Positions 51,420-60,085 of a DNA stretch of 64,000 nucleotides are shown piece after piece; position 1 is the stretch's first letter; the number at the start of each line of letters is the position of its first letter. This stretch comes from Runella sp. SP2 (GTDB lineage Bacteria > Bacteroidota > Bacteroidia > Cytophagales > Spirosomataceae): NCBI RefSeq assembly GCF_003711225.1, contig NZ_CP031030.1, positions 3,782,001-3,846,000 on the forward strand, written 5' to 3'. The position numbers and the translations under genes are program-made. The notes below the pieces were generated by a model. The model was not told the DNA's origin, did not search any database, and saw only the letters and a program-made list of their open reading frames with translations.

Positions 51420-52523
51420 TTAGAACCAACGCGTTAAATTTACCGACACCGAGTAATCAGCAAAGGCCGCATCGCCGTGGCGTACACCAAGCGGATCAAG
51501 GCGGTCAGAATAACTCTTGGTGCGGTTGCGATAAAGTGCATAAGGAACGTTAACGGCTGCCGAAAATTTACCTTTCATGTAAGCAACCCCTGGTTCAACC
51601 GAAACGATATAGCCAGGACGACGGAATCCTTTGCTTCCACCGATGGCATCAATGGCTGGTACGCCTTCTACCCGTCCGCCCAACATTACCGAAAGTCCTT
51701 TCCCAATGGATTGGCTGATGCCAACACGGCCCGCAAATTGGTCAGCTACCGAAAAGTATCCCGTTACTAAGTCGATGGTCGTTGCTTCTGGGCTACGTAA
51801 TACGTTGTTGGTTTCTTTAGGATTGAACAAATAATAGCCATTAAAATAAGCAGTAGTCGTTTTAGTAAGCTGGGCATACCCTTGTAGTTCGAGGCTGAAT
51901 CCTACACCGCCGTCGCCCAATTGAATCGACTGGTCAACGGGCTTATTGATAACGTAGTCTTGTTTTTCTTTGTTTAATTTATGAAAATCGCCCGTCACGC
52001 CTGGGTTTCCAGTAGGAAGTTTAAGTCCAGCGCCCAAGGCAAAATTAAATTTCGGTAATTTATAAGGATTGAGCATCCAATAACTAGCCGTCAGGCGCAT
52101 GTCGCCAATGCCTTGCGAATACGTATGAAAACGTTTTTGGTCAGGATTGGCCGAAACCGCATTACCATAATGCTCATAAAGCGACGAGCGGTCGTTGTAT
52201 TGAATAGGTAAATTGATACCAAACGACAACCGCGCACTGGGCTGGTAGCTAATCCCTAAATCTAGGGCATGGGAAAGATTGATTACTTCGGTATTTTGTT
52301 CCAAGCGTTCGTGTTGCTCAGCATCGCCTTTATAGTGACGGAATGACCGAAAATAGCGGTAGCCCATACTTACCTGCCACTGTCCATTTTTTTGTTGAAA
52401 AAACTCTGAAGAAGTTGCTGCATTTGCCGCAGTACAACTCATGTGACGAACCGCTACGCAACCTTGCGAGAAGCTTTCATTGGCTAAAAATAAACCGATT
52501 AGAGAGTATATAATTTTTTTCAT
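51420..52523 (-). CDS. Outer membrane beta-barrel protein, MetA-like (2)
   Basis: A 367-residue protein with a signal peptide (IIYSLIGLFLANESFSQ) and a barrel-type sequence ending in VNLTRWF with a terminal aromatic residue. Cysteines 22 and 30 follow the signal, which could form a disulfide. Strand pieces such as LSFGINLPIQYND, FALGAGLKLPTGNPG and VEPGVAYMKGKFSAAVNVPYA are typical of MetA-like transporters (PF13557). It lies downstream of a small Cys-rich lipoprotein and upstream of the second barrel, so the two barrels may work together. Substrate unknown. Confidence 0.65.
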   Translation of the reverse strand: MKKIIYSLIGLFLANESFSQGCVAVRHMSCTAANAATSSEFFQQKNGQWQVSMGYRYFRSFRHYKGDAEQHERLEQNTEVINLSHALDLGISYQPSARLSFGINLPIQYNDRSSLYEHYGNAVSANPDQKRFHTYSQGIGDMRLTASYWMLNPYKLPKFNFALGAGLKLPTGNPGVTGDFHKLNKEKQDYVINKPVDQSIQLGDGGVGFSLELQGYAQLTKTTTAYFNGYYLFNPKETNNVLRSPEATTIDLVTGYFSVADQFAGRVGISQSIGKGLSVMLGGRVEGVPAIDAIGGSKGFRRPGYIVSVEPGVAYMKGKFSAAVNVPYALYRNRTKSYSDRLDPLGVRHGDAAFADYSVSVNLTRWF

Positions 52524-52682
52524 CTGGTTATGATAATCTTAGGCTTCCGTGTAAAAACGAAAAGCTACGTCAGAAAGCAATTTGCTCAATAACGATGGGC
52601 TTTCGTCAGCTTACGAAAGGGGTTGTTGAAAATGATTTGTTTTCAACCCAGCATTAACATAGATGAATTTGTTACAGGAGCA

Positions 52683-52907
52683 TTACTGTACTACCTTTTC
52701 TAGCTGCGCCATTGGCAAAGCACACCCCACTGGCGGTATGTCTTTTACCGATGCTTCACTGGTTGTTGAAAGGCTAAACGTACGAACTTCGTTCGGACGA
52801 GTACATAATTGCGCGCTTTTACTAGACCACTTTTTAGCTGCTTGCGTATCTCTACAGGTAAGCAGAGCCGTAGCCAATAGTAATAGTACCCCTATAAGTG
52901 TCTTCAT
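52683..52907 (-). CDS. Small lipoprotein with two extra cysteines
   Basis: A 74-residue product with a lipobox LLTC ending at Cys18. Its mature part has two more cysteines (LCTRPNE and VGCALPM) that could pair. Codon use and the framed position between PPPE3 and the barrel genes support it as real. No family is recognised. It may be a periplasmic accessory of the downstream outer membrane barrels (inference from position). Confidence 0.55.
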   Translation of the reverse strand: MKTLIGVLLLLATALLTCRDTQAAKKWSSKSAQLCTRPNEVRTFSLSTTSEASVKDIPPVGCALPMAQLEKVVQ

Positions 52908-53002
52908 TATGAGCTTGGGTTAATGAAAAATGGTTGTCAATAGGCGATAAATAGCCTATTTGAATGAGCTACCCTTAGGGCAGTCTTCACCCACAAATTT
53001 CA

Positions 53003-53551
53003 TTAAACTTGCTCTGGAGGCGGACAATGAAGCAATAAGACAGCTTGAAGTAAAGAATGCGTAGGAGTGGCGTAGTTTTCTTGGCTTAAAGCTTTAACCA
53101 CCTGAGCAGCAGGCCATTCCATGATAGAAGTGGGAAGATAAACTTTCAATAAATCGGACAAGAGCTTCACCGCTTTCCCCATTGGGCTATCGGGCGACTG
53201 CGCCGTTTGGTCAGTCATCTCTTGAATTTGGTCGGCCAACTCAAAAAAGCGATCACGCGCTGTTTGGTTGGTTTTCATGGTTACGTACAAGGTATCATTT
53301 TCGTGACGTTGTTCGGTCACGTTATAAAACTCATCCCCGTGTCTAATTAATCCTTCTTGCCCTTCCGCATTTTCCCAGGTTGTATTGTAAGGAAGCGTCG
53401 GCAGGTGCATTTTGAGGGTTTGCCACTCGTCGTTTTCGGCGGTCGGCGATGCTGTTCTAAAATCCTTGTCAAAAAGCAAAACGGTCACTGTCAGCCCAAA
53501 CATATTGTAGAGCAGCAGTAGTAAGAGACCGATTGCAGTTAATTTTTTCAA
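53003..53551 (-). CDS. PPPE-motif membrane-anchored protein 3
   Basis: A 182-residue paralogue of the 31019 and 47812 proteins, with a TTG start at 53551, an N-terminal membrane segment (residues 5-25, AIGLLLLLLYNMFGLTVTVL), the block HGDEFYNVTEQRHENDTLYV, then KTNQTARDRFFELADQIQEM, and a C-terminus CPPPEQV. Very close to PPPE1 in the core. A -7 element TACCTTTG lies 21 bp upstream, the same spacing as PPPE1. It leads a unit with a small lipoprotein, two MetA-like barrels and haloperoxidase D. Function unknown. Confidence 0.7.
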   Translation of the reverse strand: MKKLTAIGLLLLLLYNMFGLTVTVLLFDKDFRTASPTAENDEWQTLKMHLPTLPYNTTWENAEGQEGLIRHGDEFYNVTEQRHENDTLYVTMKTNQTARDRFFELADQIQEMTDQTAQSPDSPMGKAVKLLSDLLKVYLPTSIMEWPAAQVVKALSQENYATPTHSLLQAVLLLHCPPPEQV

Positions 53552-53571
53552 GGAATAATGAAATTTTACCC

Positions 53572-53579
53572 CAAAGGTA
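53572..53579 (-). promoter_or_regulatory. Promoter -7 element of the PPPE3 operon
   Basis: Reads TACCTTTG on the minus strand, an exact TAnnTTTG match; distance to the TTG start is 21 bp, within 2 bp of the PPPE1 arrangement. Confidence 0.55.
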
Positions 53580-53634
53580 TTGAAAACTTTAAAATACTAT
53601 CATACAAACAACAACAATTTTCGTGCCTAACTTC

Positions 53635-54399
53635 TCACAAATACCACCAATATTGAATATCATTCCAATTAATTGTGTGGTAAATATTAAGTTGTAGCAA
53701 ATTAAACAAACGGTAGTCTTGGGCTTTATTACGTACCAAAGCTTGAAAACAATATCCCAATTCTGCCCGAGTAAGTCCAAAATTATATCCTCCGCCGAGG
53801 TGCATCCAGTTTTCCGAAACCAACGATCCATTGCGTGAGCTCACTGGGCCGTTTGTCGCTCCTTTAAAGTATAAAAATGCTTCGTTAGAGGCCGACAAGA
53901 AAAAGCCTTGTTTTTCTTTTTTGGGATCGTACAAAGGCAAGGTTGCCCATACTTGATAACGACCAATGGACGCCTGAGAAGTGATACGGGTCTGTAAGTT
54001 AGTGGGTTGCCGCCACTCGTAGCGACCACGGTGGGTGATGATAAAATTACCAAGTTTGTGTTGGTAAGTAGCTTGTGCAATTAAGCGGTGTTCATTTTCA
54101 CGGAGTCCAAAAATATTGTGTCTCCCAAAGGCGTATCCAGCGGCAATCGTTAGCGGTTTTGAAAGCTGATAAGTTGCCAATCCGTGTAAAACAAGGTGCG
54201 TATGCCCACTTGGAAAACGTTTTCCATCGACGGTTTGGCTAAAGGCGTTCATCACCGAAGAGGCGTTTATATTGTACCCTAGCTTTTTGGTAAATTTCCC
54301 TGCTTGGGAATAACTGGGCGAAATTCCGTACAACATTAAATCTTGGGCTTGAGTAGCAATGCTCAATGCACACCCTAACACTAGAAGTAGCTTTTTCAT
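53635..54399 (-). CDS. DUF2490-type outer membrane protein
   Basis: A 254-residue protein from the ATG at 54399 (signal peptide LLLVLGCALSIATQAQ). The mature part is a small barrel-type sequence with alternating polar and aromatic strands (HLVLHGLATYQLSKPLTIAAGYAF, RYQVWATLPLYD, RLFNLLQLNIYHTINW), matching DUF2490. These are outer membrane barrels without known function. It is 83 bp upstream of PPPE3; PPPE3 has its own promoter, so they may be separate units. Confidence 0.7.
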   Translation of the reverse strand: MKKLLLVLGCALSIATQAQDLMLYGISPSYSQAGKFTKKLGYNINASSVMNAFSQTVDGKRFPSGHTHLVLHGLATYQLSKPLTIAAGYAFGRHNIFGLRENEHRLIAQATYQHKLGNFIITHRGRYEWRQPTNLQTRITSQASIGRYQVWATLPLYDPKKEKQGFFLSASNEAFLYFKGATNGPVSSRNGSLVSENWMHLGGGYNFGLTRAELGYCFQALVRNKAQDYRLFNLLQLNIYHTINWNDIQYWWYL

Positions 54400-54472
54400 C
54401 AAATAATGGGTCTTAAAATGGTATAGAAACCCCTTCACAAAGAGCGTGCCAAAAAACTCCGCGATTCGTTTG

Positions 54473-54480
54473 TATCTTTG
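54473..54480 (+). promoter_or_regulatory. Candidate -7 element for the GT4 gene
   Basis: TATCTTTG, an exact TAnnTTTG match, ends 5 bp before the ATG at 54486; if used, the mRNA has almost no leader. Confidence 0.5.
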
Positions 54481-54485
54481 CCCCC

Positions 54486-55634
54486 ATGAGAATCTTGAAT
54501 ATTTGCGCTTATACCTGGGCCATCGGTGGCCCCGCCCGAATCATTTACGACCATACCACGGTGGTGCTCAAGCTAGGGCACGAAGTTGATATTTTGAGCC
54601 CGATTACACCAGGCGACAAGGTGTATCCTGCCCCCGAAGGTGCTCGCGTCATCGTGTGCAAGCGCACTACGCCCATAAGCCGCTTTTTTCCCGAATTCTC
54701 GCTCGAAGCGTGGGATTATCTTCGACAACACATTCACGAATACGACGTGGTGCATTGCCACGGAATTTGGCACTTTGGAAGTGTTGCGCCGTTTTTGTTT
54801 AAAAACAATACCCCCAAAGCCATTACCATCCACGGCTTGCTCGACAAATGGGCGATAAATCACGGTTATTGGAAAAAGAAGTTGTTTGGAATCCTGTTCC
54901 AAAAACGTTTTTTGAAAAAAGCGCAATTGATTCAAATCAACAACCACGACGAGCTCAACGACTTGCGCCAATTTTTAGGTTTTCAGCATCCCAACGTAGC
55001 TATTATCCCCAACGGTATGCAGTTGGATGAATTGGCACAATTGCCTCCAAAAGGGACATTCCGAAGCCAATTTAACTTGCCCACTGATAAAAAACTGGTT
55101 TTGTTTATGGGACGCTTGAACATCAAAAAAGGCTTGGATTTGTTGTTACCTGCGTTTAAAAAATATACCGAAAAACATGACGATGCTTTACTGATTTTGG
55201 CAGGCCCCGACGACGGCTACCAAGCTGAAACGGAGCGTTTTATTGCCGAACATCAATTGCAGGATAAAATGATTATGGTAGGGATGCTGACGGGTGAAGC
55301 CAAAAAAGCAGCTTTGGCCGATGCCGATATTTTTACGCTTCCCTCCTACTCCGAAGGCTTTTCTATTGCCGCCCTCGAAGCCATGACGGCGGGCGTGCCA
55401 TCACTCGTTTCAGACCGCATTGGGTTTGACGGGACAGTGGCAAAATACAATGCCGCCCACGAAGCCCCACTTACCGTCGAAGATGTTTACGAGGGATTAA
55501 GAACAATGCTCCAAAACCCTAAATATGGCCAAATACTAGCCCAAAACGCAAAAAAGATGGTATGGGAGCTTTACGACATCAACATTGTGGCGGGGAATTT
55601 GGCCAAGGAATTTGAGAAAATTCGTCGAAAATGA
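54486..55634 (+). CDS. GT4-family glycosyltransferase
   Basis: A 382-residue GT-B fold glycosyltransferase. The N-terminal half opens with LNICAYTWAIGGPARIIYD (acceptor side), and the C-terminal donor half has IIPNGMQLDEL (about 176-186), LFMGRLNIKKGLDLLLPAF (about 208-226), and the E-x7-E signature in SYSEGFSIAALEAMTAGVP. It uses an NDP-sugar and retains the anomeric configuration; likely in polysaccharide or lipopolysaccharide synthesis at the inner leaflet. It is alone, with no other sugar genes around, and ends at a strong bidirectional terminator. Confidence 0.9.
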   Translation: MRILNICAYTWAIGGPARIIYDHTTVVLKLGHEVDILSPITPGDKVYPAPEGARVIVCKRTTPISRFFPEFSLEAWDYLRQHIHEYDVVHCHGIWHFGSVAPFLFKNNTPKAITIHGLLDKWAINHGYWKKKLFGILFQKRFLKKAQLIQINNHDELNDLRQFLGFQHPNVAIIPNGMQLDELAQLPPKGTFRSQFNLPTDKKLVLFMGRLNIKKGLDLLLPAFKKYTEKHDDALLILAGPDDGYQAETERFIAEHQLQDKMIMVGMLTGEAKKAALADADIFTLPSYSEGFSIAALEAMTAGVPSLVSDRIGFDGTVAKYNAAHEAPLTVEDVYEGLRTMLQNPKYGQILAQNAKKMVWELYDINIVAGNLAKEFEKIRRK

Positions 55635-55637
55635 GCC

Positions 55638-55670
55638 AACTTTCGGGAAGCTTCGAGCTTCCCGAAAGTT
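55638..55670. terminator. Bidirectional terminator between GT4 gene and convergent gene
   Basis: Perfect 15-bp stem, 55638-55652 with 55656-55670, and a 3-nt loop, 4 bp after the GT4 stop and directly at the convergent gene's stop (55671). Confidence 0.9.
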
Positions 55671-56087
55671 TTATACGTGCAACACCCCGTCGAGTCCCAA
55701 TTCAGCAATTGGCTGGAGGTTTTCTTCTACGATGCTATCGGGAACGAAGATAAATTTTTTGTCAAAAATCTTACTGCCGACGTAAAAACTTACCCAATAC
55801 TCGTTGTTGAGGTGAAACACGTCGGGCATGATGGTTTCTACTTGAACCCACTGCCCCGCCCCGATTTCAGTAAAAAAGTGGCGTAAGGTAGAGGTTCGTT
55901 CTTGGTCGGCTTTCGATTTAGCATCATCGCCCGAATACCCTCTGGAAGTCACAAAAACGTTGGTGATGATCGTTTCATTCTGATTGATCAAATACACGCC
56001 CCACTCGGCTTCGTTTAGTTCGTTGGTACGGCGGGCAATGGTCACCACAACACCCGCAACGGGGGTAAAATCGATGTCTTTTTTCAT
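55671..56087 (-). CDS. Hypothetical protein
   Basis: A 138-residue cytosolic protein from the ATG at 56087. The longer frame to 56111 would begin within the promoter, so the later start is preferred; a -7 element TAATTTTG lies 22 bp upstream of it. The sequence is an alpha/beta mix (GVVVTIARRTNELNEAEWGVYLINQNE, then STLRHFFTEIGAGQW, and KKFIFVPDSIVEENL). I do not recognise a family, though it looks like a compact conserved protein. It is monocistronic. Confidence 0.6.
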   Translation of the reverse strand: MKKDIDFTPVAGVVVTIARRTNELNEAEWGVYLINQNETIITNVFVTSRGYSGDDAKSKADQERTSTLRHFFTEIGAGQWVQVETIMPDVFHLNNEYWVSFYVGSKIFDKKFIFVPDSIVEENLQPIAELGLDGVLHV

Positions 56088-56108
56088 TTTTCTTGGTAAA
56101 TAAAGCCT

Positions 56109-56116
56109 CAAAATTA
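56109..56116 (-). promoter_or_regulatory. Candidate -7 element for the 56087 gene
   Basis: Reads TAATTTTG on the minus strand, an exact TAnnTTTG match, 21 bp upstream of the start codon; it decides between the two possible starts. Confidence 0.45.
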
Positions 56117-56174
56117 ACCCTTTTTGGAGCTACATTCCAAGTGATGAGAGAGGAGTAATGAACGATGAGTGCTT

Positions 56175-56837
56175 TTATTTTTGGGGAGAAAGCATTCTGT
56201 ACTGTCTCAAATCAATAAAGTATTCTGTGGGAGAAAGGCTTTCCAACTTAAAAGTTCCGTCGGAGACAATCAACTGGTTTTTAGGCAAATAGCTTGGATA
56301 ATCTATCTGATTAAAAATGGGTAAATAATGCTCAATACCCAACAAAAAATTGTAGGCATACAACGGACGGCAGTCAAATGGTACGGTTGACAAAAATACT
56401 TCTTGGGTCATTCGTCCTGCGTTTATTTCAAATAATTGGGCTTTGAGCGTAGGCCAGCCGTAGTTGTTTTTTCCAAAAACTTGGGTTTTCCCCAACGCTC
56501 TTCCACTCACTTTTGACGTATTTTTTCGTGCTAATGGCATGTCAAAAGTTTGACATATTTTGTGGTCGCTGTCATCTATTCCACCAACCAAATACCTCCC
56601 ATTAGGATAAGCCACCACAAACTCTAAACCATCGGCTGTACCTTCAAAACTATCGGCATTAGTAAATAGCCAAATCGAACTACGGCGGTCGAGGTACACA
56701 CTGAACTCCTTCTTTTGCCCCTCTTTTTGGTACGAATAAGTAAGCTGTTCGGTAAATTTCAAGGTTTTTTGGGCGAAGCCTACGCAAGTAATGCCAAAGC
56801 ATAGCATTATTAAAACAGGGAAATAATTAGCTTTCAT
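56175..56837 (-). CDS. Secreted protein of unknown function, coupled to the M4 protease
   Basis: A 220-residue product with a signal peptide (LIMLCFGITCVGFAQ). The mature sequence is beta-rich, with two well-spaced cysteines (KICQTFDM near 91 and FDCRPLYA near 155). I recognise no domain. The start codon overlaps the stop of the M4 protease gene by one base (TGATG), so translation is coupled. By place it could be a chaperone, inhibitor or partner of the protease, but nothing in the sequence proves it. It ends the nine-gene run. Confidence 0.7.
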   Translation of the reverse strand: MKANYFPVLIMLCFGITCVGFAQKTLKFTEQLTYSYQKEGQKKEFSVYLDRRSSIWLFTNADSFEGTADGLEFVVAYPNGRYLVGGIDDSDHKICQTFDMPLARKNTSKVSGRALGKTQVFGKNNYGWPTLKAQLFEINAGRMTQEVFLSTVPFDCRPLYAYNFLLGIEHYLPIFNQIDYPSYLPKNQLIVSDGTFKLESLSPTEYFIDLRQYRMLSPQK

Positions 56838-59539
56838 CAGTTAAATACAGGGCTTGAAGAGAACAAAGCGTTAAAGTTGGCGGGAATGGTTTCTTTGATA
56901 TTTCGGACGCTTACACCTCCAAACATTTTGAGCGGGAATCCTCTCATAAAGTGATCCACACCCATGCGCAATTGGCCCGTGTTGAGCGGCACAAACAGCC
57001 CTAAATCAGAAAACCGCAAGGGGATTTCGGTGGTGGAGTCCCAACTGATTCCTCCTTTGAGCACGTAGCGTTTTGCTAAATACTTGCCCTGATAGAGGTA
57101 AGACCCTTTGATATTTTCTTTGTCAAATTCTCGCTTGCCTTTTCGTCCCCCCCAAAATGCCTTTTCGGTGGTCAAATGAGTACCATCGCTCAATTCTTTG
57201 AGATTTTTCTTGGTTTCGTTGGCCGCTTTGCGACCTTCTGCCAAGTATTTTTCTACTTGGGGAATCACTTCTTTTAATTCCGCTTTCCGCTCGGGCGGTG
57301 TGGCTGGATTACGAAGCTCGGCTTTTGCTTTTTCAAGCGCCTCTTCATTCATTTGATCCATCACGGGCTCGATTTCTTCCATTTTATTATAAATCGTTCC
57401 CGCCCAGTTTTTAGGAATGGTCAAATTTTTCACCCCTTCCTCATCTTTCGATACAACGTGCATAAACGCGCTATTTCGCTCAGAATAGGTTTTTACCCAG
57501 CCGTCTTCCGTACGCACTACCGACACGATGCTATCGCCTTTGACGTAAAAGCGAATGGCTTTGTTAGGCTCAGGGTCATACGTCCAGTCAAAGGTCAAAT
57601 CCATACAACGGGCGGGGGCATCATCAAATACGCCCACGGCATACCATGCGTGCTTAACGCGGTGCGTTTCGGTAGCGCACTTCCCAAACATCTGTTCAGC
57701 CGTTTTGACGGTCGCTTCCGCAAAACGTTCAAAGTTGGTGTAGGGCGTCAGGCTAAAGAGCGTTTGGTACACCAATTTAGCTGCTTTTTGGATACCAATT
57801 CCTTTTTCAATATTGTAAGGCTGATTATGGTCGTTTGTGCCTTTGCCCCCTTCCGACAACAGATAAAACCAGTGCGAGGCAACCGTGCTGTTGTTATGAA
57901 CCCAACAATTACCATTTTTTTTGTCTGCTATACAGCCATTCGTATCTTGCCAATACTTCCCTTCGTAGGTATCAGGGTGCGGGAGAGATGTTCTGCTTTG
58001 AAAGGTTGTTTTAGGCCATTTTAGGTTTCGGATACCATTGGGCAAGACATACGGCGCAATCACCCAATCAGGCGTAGCGGGATATCCCCAATGTTTGATG
58101 GCAATCCCCAGCATATCAGCAACGGCTTCATTGAGCGATCCAGACTCTCCTTCACTGATAAAATCGGCCACTCCCGAGCGTATAACCCCATGGGTAAACT
58201 CATGTCCAATCACCTCCAACGTTACCAAGGGTTTATCTACATAATTTCCAAAACCGATACGATTTTTCTCAACTTCCCAAAAAGCACCTTCCCTTAAATT
58301 GCCATCCTCATCGTAAGCCCGACGTAATACAAGCATAGAGCCTTGGTCATCAAAACTGTTACGTCCTAGTTGCGTTTTGTAGTAATCTATTGTTTTTTTC
58401 CCCGCAAAAGCCGCATCAGCAAGCCCTTCTTTGGTGAGGCGCGGATCAGTCCATTGGGTAGTAGGATAGTTGACAACCCATTTGGCCGTATCATACACTG
58501 ACACAAAAGGTTCCTTGTGTGATACCAATATATATTTAGCAGAATCGTTATTGACGTGAATTTCGATGTTTTGAGGCCCATAATGGAACGTTTGCATCGT
58601 CGTAATCGTGGGCTTTTTATCTTCTTTACGAGTGGGTGTGTGTGAATCAAGACATTCTAAAATGAGCGACTCACTCCGTACGACATCCCCTCGATACGCA
58701 TCCAAATAGTACCTCGTTTTTCCTGCAATAATTTGGTGCGCAAGGCGCAACTTTTGGGTAGCTACATTCAGACGCTCAGGGACAATGATTAAACTTTCGT
58801 AAATAGGAGCCGCAATTTTGGACTCTTTGGGCAGCTTTTGAAAAATTTGATTTTCATTAATCATTTTTCCCGTAAGCTCAGGCCAACGCGTTTTATCAAA
58901 AGCATCGCCCGAGGCAAAAAGGGCTTTACCGTTTGTCTCGTGTCTTACCTTAAAATAAGCGCCAAAAACGGGGTAATCTTCGATAAACTGCTGAAATGTG
59001 GTAATTTTTGAACCCGTTGGGAGTGCAACCGTCTTTTGTTTTCGTAGTTGAACTCCGTATTTTTTCTGCATAAAAGCCGCAAAGGTTTCAATCGTCACTT
59101 CGCTTTCCCGATAAAACTGAAACGACGAAGGAACTTTAGAATACGGGCTTTCCACTTCATCAAAATTGGTTGGTACGGGCTGTTCTACTGACTTAGGTGC
59201 GGGGGCAACTGTTTCGGTTGGTTCGCTTGGTTCTTCGGGTTGGGTGGGTGCAGGTGCTCCGCCCCCCTTGGCCATTTTAAGCATTTCAGCCCGCGCTTTT
59301 TCCAATTCCCTCAATAACTCAGGCGTGGCATGTCCCTTGGCTTTGAGTTCTTTGATTTGCTCATCGAACATCTTATTGATGTACGCAGGATCTTTGAGCT
59401 TGGCCATTTCGGCTTCGGTTTCTTTGACCGCTTTATCAAGTTCGGCCTGTTGTTGCTTCGACGGTTTTTGCTGCGCCAAAACCTCAACAGAAAGTCCCAA
59501 AAACATGACCATTAACCAAACGAGCTGTTTTGATTTCAT
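56837..59539 (-). CDS. M4-family (thermolysin-type) metalloprotease with extra C-terminal region
   Basis: A 900-residue secreted protein (signal peptide LVMFLGLSVEVLAQ). It has a charged coiled-coil stretch (about 25-90), a Pro/Thr-rich linker (about 95-125), a propeptide-like region (about 130-300), and the thermolysin domain with zinc motif HEFTH at residues 446-450 and the third ligand and Asp in LNEAVADMLG near 469-478. The catalytic His is in NNSTVASHWFYLLSEGGKG near 548-560. About 250 further residues follow, including a Lys/Glu-rich helix at 740-790 and a beta-rich end without a clear type IX sorting domain. It is the eighth gene of a tight run. Confidence 0.88.
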   Translation of the reverse strand: MKSKQLVWLMVMFLGLSVEVLAQQKPSKQQQAELDKAVKETEAEMAKLKDPAYINKMFDEQIKELKAKGHATPELLRELEKARAEMLKMAKGGGAPAPTQPEEPSEPTETVAPAPKSVEQPVPTNFDEVESPYSKVPSSFQFYRESEVTIETFAAFMQKKYGVQLRKQKTVALPTGSKITTFQQFIEDYPVFGAYFKVRHETNGKALFASGDAFDKTRWPELTGKMINENQIFQKLPKESKIAAPIYESLIIVPERLNVATQKLRLAHQIIAGKTRYYLDAYRGDVVRSESLILECLDSHTPTRKEDKKPTITTMQTFHYGPQNIEIHVNNDSAKYILVSHKEPFVSVYDTAKWVVNYPTTQWTDPRLTKEGLADAAFAGKKTIDYYKTQLGRNSFDDQGSMLVLRRAYDEDGNLREGAFWEVEKNRIGFGNYVDKPLVTLEVIGHEFTHGVIRSGVADFISEGESGSLNEAVADMLGIAIKHWGYPATPDWVIAPYVLPNGIRNLKWPKTTFQSRTSLPHPDTYEGKYWQDTNGCIADKKNGNCWVHNNSTVASHWFYLLSEGGKGTNDHNQPYNIEKGIGIQKAAKLVYQTLFSLTPYTNFERFAEATVKTAEQMFGKCATETHRVKHAWYAVGVFDDAPARCMDLTFDWTYDPEPNKAIRFYVKGDSIVSVVRTEDGWVKTYSERNSAFMHVVSKDEEGVKNLTIPKNWAGTIYNKMEEIEPVMDQMNEEALEKAKAELRNPATPPERKAELKEVIPQVEKYLAEGRKAANETKKNLKELSDGTHLTTEKAFWGGRKGKREFDKENIKGSYLYQGKYLAKRYVLKGGISWDSTTEIPLRFSDLGLFVPLNTGQLRMGVDHFMRGFPLKMFGGVSVRNIKETIPANFNALFSSSPVFN

Positions 59540-59571
59540 GACTTTTATCGAAGTTTTGTCGCAGCCTTTAA

Positions 59572-60054
59572 TTATAAATTGATCACAAACGTGCCCGATT
59601 GTATTACTGCATTTGCATTGAGGAAATCAGTCACTTGGGCGTCAAACGTTCCTTCAATTTTTTTGTTGGTAAACGTCGAGAAGCGTACTTTCCCACTTTT
59701 AGCAAACAAGGGACTATTCTGCCTTTTAAAGGCCAGATTGGCATTTTTGTTGGTTTCATTGGCAGGAATTTCAAACAAATAATCTACGCCCGTTTGGATG
59801 TCTTTTCCCACCATTTGAATGGAGATTTCGTTTGCATCGTCTATTTTTCCAGCGATAGTTAGCAACCCTCCAACTACGGCAACGCCTCCTGCTGCGGTCG
59901 TAGCTTTCCAACTTTGACCATCAACGGTCGCCGCAAAAGAGTTGGAGTTTCCCGATGGCGTTGGGTCGTCCTCTTTCGACGTCCCTAATTTACAAGCACT
60001 TACCAGCACCACTAAAGCTACCAGTGAGACAATAGATTTAAGATTTGTTTTCAT
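59572..60054 (-). CDS. Small beta-rich lipoprotein (DUF6252-like)
   Basis: A 160-residue lipoprotein (MKTNLKSIVSLVALVVLVSAC, Cys21). The mature part starts with a flexible Ser/Pro/Asp stretch, then a domain with FAATVDGQSWKATTAAGG (about 39-56), ISIQMVGKDIQTGVDYLF and SGTFVINL at the end. This is the pattern of the small DUF6252-type lipoproteins common in Bacteroidota. Function unknown. It is 32 bp upstream of the M4 protease gene in the same run. Confidence 0.7.
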   Translation of the reverse strand: MKTNLKSIVSLVALVVLVSACKLGTSKEDDPTPSGNSNSFAATVDGQSWKATTAAGGVAVVGGLLTIAGKIDDANEISIQMVGKDIQTGVDYLFEIPANETNKNANLAFKRQNSPLFAKSGKVRFSTFTNKKIEGTFDAQVTDFLNANAVIQSGTFVINL

Positions 60055-60085
60055 TTTTGTGTGGTTTTTGGATAACTGTACGATT

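Noticed and set aside
52600..52619. 7-bp stem-loop 60 bp after the small lipoprotein gene
   Set aside because: Short stem and no T-run; not convincing as a terminator.
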